The notes under the pieces are model-generated. The model did no database searches. It was not told the origin of the DNA and was given only the letters and a program-made list of their open reading frames with translations. Below, in pieces: positions 7,576 through 11,606 of a stretch of 11,606 nt of DNA. A program made the translations under genes and the position numbers. The DNA is from Stephanodiscus triporus. Taxonomy: Eukaryota; Bacillariophyta; Thalassiosirophyceae; Thalassiosirales; Thalassiosiraceae. Every line of letters starts with the position of its first letter. Positions within the stretch are counted from its first letter, which is position 1. The DNA is taken from positions 1 to 11,606 of the forward strand of contig JALLAZ010000858.1 in assembly GCA_036939755.1 (NCBI GenBank). Reading direction: 5' to 3'.

Positions 7576-8523
7576 CTAATAAATCATAACATCTAAAGGT
7601 TTCTTTGGGTCGGCCACAGGAGATAGCCACGTGATATCACCCAGGTCAAATTCGTTGCAGCTTGTATCAGTGTTGATGTAACCGAATGAGGCATTATTAT
7701 CAGCATCGACCCTTACCGCAGCAACTACATTTGCAACACCCTGATCGTCAAAAAGATTTACAATTCTTCCTGAGACAATTGCATACTTGACTTCATCATC
7801 ATTAAAACTATTGAGGCAATCAATAGTTGCATGAAATACTTGGCCTTCACCGGACTTGACCATAAGAATGCCCTGAAATTTTCCACTTCTGAATTCGTTC
7901 GCCTTGAGGTTGACTTTTAATTCACCCGATCCATCAGGGGCACCAACGGATCCTGCAAATTTCACCGCGTGGAGTGGTGCCATAACCCCCGCGAGGTTCT
8001 TGACGTCAAATGGACCAAGAAACTGGACCGAGCCAGAGTTCACAATGGTGTTGTGTGGAATATTGCCGTCGAAATGGACCAAACTTCCTTCCACAATGGG
8101 AACTGTCAAGTTTCCTTGCACAAAGTGGGCATCTGCGTTCGTGTTGAGCATTACAATCGCCACACGGTTTGTGACAGCACTCTCTGTTAGGGTGTAACAG
8201 TCAACATGCGATGGCGATGATTCTGTCAGGGTGGTCATGGGTACGGTGAGTTCCATGCCACCGCCGCCGCCGCGAGAGGAAAGGCCCATCTTCTCCTCGA
8301 GGGTGTGTAGGAACGATGTCGAAAGACGTGCTTGGCCATAGAATCGTCCTGGATGTTCGGATGGCACAGTTGCTGCTTCGACAATGGAATACAGTGCTTC
8401 GTTGGCTGCGCCGTTGATATCTTGTTTGAGGAGGATATTGGAGACAACCTCGAGAGAGGAAATGTCGGCTTGGCCGCGTCCTACCGCAGCAGCAAGAAAG
8501 AAGATTGCTTTTTTGAACATCAT
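7576..8523 (-). CDS. Predicted secreted protein with cupin/2OG-oxygenase-like core
   Basis: From the ATG at 8523 it encodes 315 residues. The start is chosen because MMFKKAIFFLAAAVGRGQA is a good signal peptide (cleavage probably after A19); the frame runs back to 8607, but those 28 codons would bury the signal. After a ~60-residue helical segment and a Gly5 linker there is a region that reads like a double-stranded beta-helix: SHVDCYTL, VAIVMLNTNADAHFV, then EGSLVHFDGNIPHNTIV and GSVQFLGPF. The H-x-D and the later PHN could be the metal ligands of a 2-oxoglutarate/Fe(II) oxygenase, but the C-terminal Arg/Lys that binds 2OG is not clear, so a binding protein is equally possible. The last ~130 residues are beta-rich with two Cys (DCLNSF, TSCNEF). 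No intron within the ORF; a 5' UTR intron is possible (donor at 8790). Role unknown. Confidence 0.75.
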   Translation of the reverse strand: MMFKKAIFFLAAAVGRGQADISSLEVVSNILLKQDINGAANEALYSIVEAATVPSEHPGRFYGQARLSTSFLHTLEEKMGLSSRGGGGGMELTVPMTTLTESSPSHVDCYTLTESAVTNRVAIVMLNTNADAHFVQGNLTVPIVEGSLVHFDGNIPHNTIVNSGSVQFLGPFDVKNLAGVMAPLHAVKFAGSVGAPDGSGELKVNLKANEFRSGKFQGILMVKSGEGQVFHATIDCLNSFNDDEVKYAIVSGRIVNLFDDQGVANVVAAVRVDADNNASFGYINTDTSCNEFDLGDITWLSPVADPKKPLDVMIY

Positions 8524-9768
8524 GATTGATGAGTGTATTTGAATCGGAGGGAGTAGTTGTTCGTTGCTCTTGCTATCGGAGGATGTTTCGATGATTTTAT
8601 GAGACAATGTGAATCAGAGAGTTACAATAAGAGGATTGATGTGTCACTGTCAACATGATCTATCCGCCGCTCCTGACATCTGACATGGCCCTTGGCAATA
8701 AAAAAAACATCATCAACGAAATGAGGCAGTAATAACAGCACAGTACCCCAACCATTTTGTGTATAGCCCGGGTAAGAGACAGCGACTTACCTCGGTGGGT
8801 GTATGTTCCCGAAGGATGTTGTGTGTGGCTCGTTGTTGTTGAAAATCAAGATATTAATTGAATTATGGGGTTTGACTTTCTACTCTGAGTTACTGCGATA
8901 GCTCACCACCTCTTTTGTGCCTATCGGAGAAGGTTGACACTCACAACATACTCTACTCCTACTTTTTTTGTTTGTGTCTCTTCGTCGGCTTTTTTGCCTC
9001 CACGAAAAAATATTCCGGAAGCAATGTTGTATGTACTGATTCCCAAGTCGTGCAACAGGTTTTCTTGAGTTATTAACTTAGATTCCTGAGGTGTCAACGT
9101 GTTGCTGACAACAGACACGTAGCATAACAGTTTTAGGGTTAACTTCGTATGTGCAGCTGGCAATAACCATCTGATTCCCATGTGTCACAAGAGGCGTCGC
9201 CAGGGTTAGGGTTATTGATACGCAGCAGCTGAATGCTGAGCCTGCTACATACTAGCTGCTGGCTGCTGGTGCTAGATAGTATGTTATTTGGAGGCAGCAG
9301 CAGCAAGGAGGGAATTGGCAGGATGTGCGACTGCACGCGCCATCCATCTTTCTCGTCGGAGCCACAAGTTCCGACAGAGGATGTCAGCGCGGAGTGGGAG
9401 CGCGACAAATTGTTCGGATCTCCCCCGAAGAGATCCCACAATCTCTCGTCATTTCCGCCGCATCCTCTTGTTGTCCAATCTCTTTTGGTGCCGATGGAGT
9501 TGGGCAGAGGGTTTTCGAATCATTATTAGAACATGATTCCAAAGCCCACCCGCCTGTGTGTACCCACTGGGTCTCTCTACACATAGCTTGCTACTAGGAC
9601 TAGGATGGAGGCAGGACGATGCGGAGGCCTCTGGTTTCAAAGTTTCTTTGTACGTATTGTACATAAAAGACAGAAGAAGGAGATACATTTTTGTATGTAG
9701 TAGGAATAGTACACAGAAAAACCAAAATGGAGAGGGAAAACCCAGCCCCCCTCTCTAACTACCTACTT
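8524..9768. other. Gene-poor region
   Basis: About 1.2 kb without a supported gene. Short open frames on both strands (for example near 8921-9181 minus and 9233-9529 plus) have no recognisable motifs. A strong minus-strand splice donor (GAG|GTAAGT) lies at 8790. Inverted 8-bp arms acatacta/tagtatgt (9247-9254, 9277-9284) flank a CTG-rich loop, with a CAG run shortly after (9292-9303). Confidence 0.5.
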
Positions 9769-10030
9769 AGATTGACTCGAAGGTGAGAGATAAAGCCTAT
9801 TTCTCTTTTACAATATTTGACTTCTTGCGAAAGAGATGCATCTTGCTGAAACTCTCACATACACATTCTTCGTATGTCAAACAAGGCCTTATTCAGAGAT
9901 GTTGAAACACACACGAACAGCGAACAGCATTCTTCCACAGGTGGCAACGTACGTCCATCGATTTGGTCCCGGTCTGGACCTGTACTGGGTTTGGTGCATG
10001 CAAATGTGGGACAAAGTGTTACCCCATTAA
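9769..10030 (+). pseudogene. Broken duplicate of the last CDIN1 intron and exon
   Basis: 9769-10001 aligns with 6770-6999 of CDIN1. It begins at the codons for I-D-S-K, continues through the last intron (9783-9885 here; 6786-6893 in the parent) and covers the first ~110 bases of the last exon (ALF-DVETHT ... VHRFGPGL-LYW). The exon part differs by about five substitutions plus a 7-bp insertion near 9921-9927, a local duplication of a gcgaaca-like motif that shifts the frame. The conserved FGD motif reads FRD. Downstream of 10001 the similarity stops, and the shifted frame ends at 10030. Since the intron is kept, the copy arose from DNA rather than from mRNA. It lacks a promoter, start codon and nuclease core, so it is not expected to make a functional protein. 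Confidence 0.88.
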
Positions 10031-10325
10031 CCTCATCTTAAGGTTATTTTTGTACCATTTTTTACATACGCTGAGCTCGTGATGTCATGAGACCATCCAC
10101 AACACACAACAAACTGCCACAAACACCGCAACCATGGTAGCGGATCCGCTCCCCCCTCCAGTGACACGGATTCAATGAATCCACACAATCTAATGCACGG
10201 GCGACCCGGAGGAGGGGTTCGTCGAGAGGTCTGGTTGCAGAAAAACGGTAGTAATACTTAAATTAAAGTAGTTATTAATTTTTTTGTATCGACCTCTATT
10301 ATTTTAATGTAATCACTCGCCCGCC

Positions 10326-10362
10326 GGCAACAATGGTGGCCAAAACGACATCCATTGTCGCC
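10326..10362. repeat. 11-bp inverted repeat with one mismatch
   Basis: ggcaacaatgg and ccattgtcgcc pair with a single mismatch around a 15-nt loop. It stands in A+T-rich DNA and could be a relic of an element or a foldback RNA. Confidence 0.5.
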
Positions 10363-10572
10363 AGCGACAGCCAATAACATATGAATAAGCTAATAACACC
10401 TATTACATTAATATAGTAACTCGGTGTTAGTTTAAATGGACCATAACATGGTCGTTATCTAGGATTATGTCGAGCAAAAAAGGCGGCGGCAATGCATGAA
10501 TGTACCTCCGTCACGGGCCATTTTGATGGCTGCGCGGATCAGGCAAAATGATACGGCGCGCATCTCTTGATG

Positions 10573-10790
10573 GAGGGGGTTCATGGCTACCCCGGAAGCC
10601 ACTGGACGCTGCCATCGGGCGACTACTTGCTCTTTATTGCCCCAGAGGCTGCACGGGGTTGCATGCAACACAAAACAATGAAAAATGCACGATGTTTGCT
10701 GGCCATTCCAATGGCCATGGCGATGCACCAATACCATACTGCATGCATCGCCCAAAAGAGGGGGTCCATGGCCATGGCGGTAGCCACTGG
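10573..10790 (+). repeat. Diverged direct repeat, two copies 185 bp apart
   Basis: 10573-10605 and 10758-10790 match ungapped at 27 of 33 positions, sharing gagggggt, catggc and agccactgg. Weaker similarity continues another 25 bp or so on the right. Translated, both copies give similar peptides (EGVHG..GSHW), in different frames. Confidence 0.5.
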
Positions 10791-11083
10791 TCACCCCCGC
10801 CACCAGGTGAGTATTGCGGCCAATAGTATCAATCGGTCACACAAAAGCCAATTTCTTCCAAGTTTTTTCATTGTCGATCCGCTGAAAAGGGGGCTTGGGT
10901 GACATCAAGGCCCCTAATTACAATAGGGTTATGACATATCAAACTGATGGAAAAGACTTAAGTAATTAGATATGATACTTTAATGGGTGTATTAAACTAG
11001 CTGATTAATGAAATAACAATCGATTTCTATTAAGCATCATTTTAGCTAAAAGTAGCGTCACAAAAACAAAACTGGTCGCCGTA

Positions 11084-11124
11084 AAAAACTCTTAAACTTA
11101 AAATGTCACAAATTAAGAGTTTTT
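11084..11124. repeat. Perfect 12-bp inverted repeat
   Basis: aaaaactcttaa (11084-11095) and ttaagagttttt (11113-11124) are perfect reverse complements around a 17-nt loop, immediately left of the transposase remnant. The position may be coincidental. Confidence 0.55.
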
Positions 11125-11127
11125 GTC

Positions 11128-11606
11128 CCACATTGGCTTGCACCGTACCAGCATCATACTGCCATTGAGTGTGTATTTCGTCGCCTTCATGTTGCTCCTT
11201 GGACTAACTCTCACCCTGATATTATTTCGATGAATGAAGCTGAAATCATTGACATTTTCTGGAATGAATTCAAATCATTCCAGAACTGCGACCGGCCTTA
11301 CGGCCTTATCATGAGCCCCATAAATGGGCTGGACCGGACGTTATTCACGGGAGGTCATACCTCTGGCATAAAAAATATTCAATGCCTTACACGACTGACT
11401 TGGGATTTGTGGTGTGTTGTGTCACATCAACGCTTTGCAGTATTGGGCCAGCAGAGAGGAGCTGGGGTGGAGTTAAACAGATAAGGGCAGAGGTCACATC
11501 TGAGCGGTGAGTCAACCGAAAAAAGGATTATTATCTGTTTTGCCAAAGAACGAATTCACCACAAGAAGATGGAGAAAGTAGATGCGGTGGGAAAAGATGC
11601 AATGTT
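11128..11606 (+). pseudogene. Frameshifted hAT-like transposase C-terminal remnant (runs off the window)
   Basis: Three reading frames in succession give one family-like sequence. Frame a (to about 11285): HHTAIECVFRRLHVAPWTN then IIDIFWNEFKSFQN. Frame b (about 11296-11465): PYHEPHKWAGPDVIHGRSYL, WHKKYSMPYTTDLGFVVC, then IGPAERSWGGVKQI. Frame c (from about 11488): SHLSGESTEKRIIICFAKER. The LGF-V-S-IGPAERSW pattern resembles the hAT C-terminal dimerisation motif (small hydrophobics, then SA-SER-FS/W). Two indels, near 11285-11296 and 11481-11487, break the frame, so the element is dead at this locus. The N-terminal and catalytic parts are not visible upstream; the 3' end lies beyond the window. 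The family name is inferred from pattern memory. Confidence 0.62.

Larger units (their letters stand above)
10031..11127. other. A+T-rich, repeat-bearing intergenic region
   Basis: No supported gene. It holds small hairpins (taacct/aggtta just after 10028), an 11-bp stem at 10326-10362, a diverged direct repeat (10573-10605 and 10758-10790), and a 12-bp inverted repeat at 11084-11124. The 10460-10830 stretch is GC-richer, with short open frames on both strands; it may be an eroded transposable element, but I recognise no domain. Confidence 0.45.

Noticed and set aside
9139..9529. Overlapping ~100-residue ORFs on both strands
   Set aside because: No domain, signal or repeat; overlapping frames of similar length on both strands point to chance.
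9836..10030. 64-residue ORF as a small real gene
   Set aside because: It is translated from the duplicated CDIN1 intron and a frameshifted exon fragment.
11258..11364. Structured non-coding RNA suggested by clustered hairpins
   Set aside because: The same bases read as transposase codons in frames a and b, and I see no conserved tRNA, snRNA or snoRNA boxes.

Overview
This looks like nuclear DNA from a microalgal stramenopile, most likely a centric diatom. Genes are compact and have short GT-AG introns of about 100-170 bp. Proteins carry long low-complexity inserts of Thr, Ser, Ala or Asp/Glu encoded by trinucleotide repeats. A secreted beta-rich protein and a transposase relic resemble diatom families as I remember them. 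The assignment is inference; no rRNA, tRNA or organelle gene is present to fix it.

Layout: 1-480 is a nested tandem repeat (12/24-bp units inside a 201-bp unit). 676-1632 (minus) is a FAD-dependent, kynurenine 3-monooxygenase-like gene that seems shortened and probably frameshifted. It shares a 273-bp divergent promoter with a small heat shock protein gene (1906-2421, plus); that promoter holds two GAAnnTTC heat-shock-element cores. 2932-4824 (minus, three exons) encodes an unusual 561-residue protein: a split dysferlin (DysF) domain, then TRAF-type zinc fingers, then a coiled coil. Its start lies 214 bp from that of a divergent plus-strand gene, 5039-7127 (five exons, 512 residues), a clear homologue of the PD-(D/E)XK nuclease CDIN1 (C15orf41), the partner of codanin-1 in animals. 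7576-8523 (minus) is a predicted secreted protein with a cupin/2OG-dioxygenase-like core, convergent with CDIN1.

The right-hand part (8524-11606) is gene-poor and richer in A+T. It holds a broken duplicate of the last intron and exon of CDIN1 (9769-10030), a diverged direct repeat, several hairpins, and a frameshifted hAT-like transposase remnant that runs off the end of the window.

The genes do not form an obvious pathway. The two divergent pairs (monooxygenase/Hsp20 and DysF-TRAF/CDIN1) are the likeliest cases of shared regulation. The most unusual items are the DysF-TRAF fusion, the insert-rich CDIN1 nuclease and its nearby broken copy.
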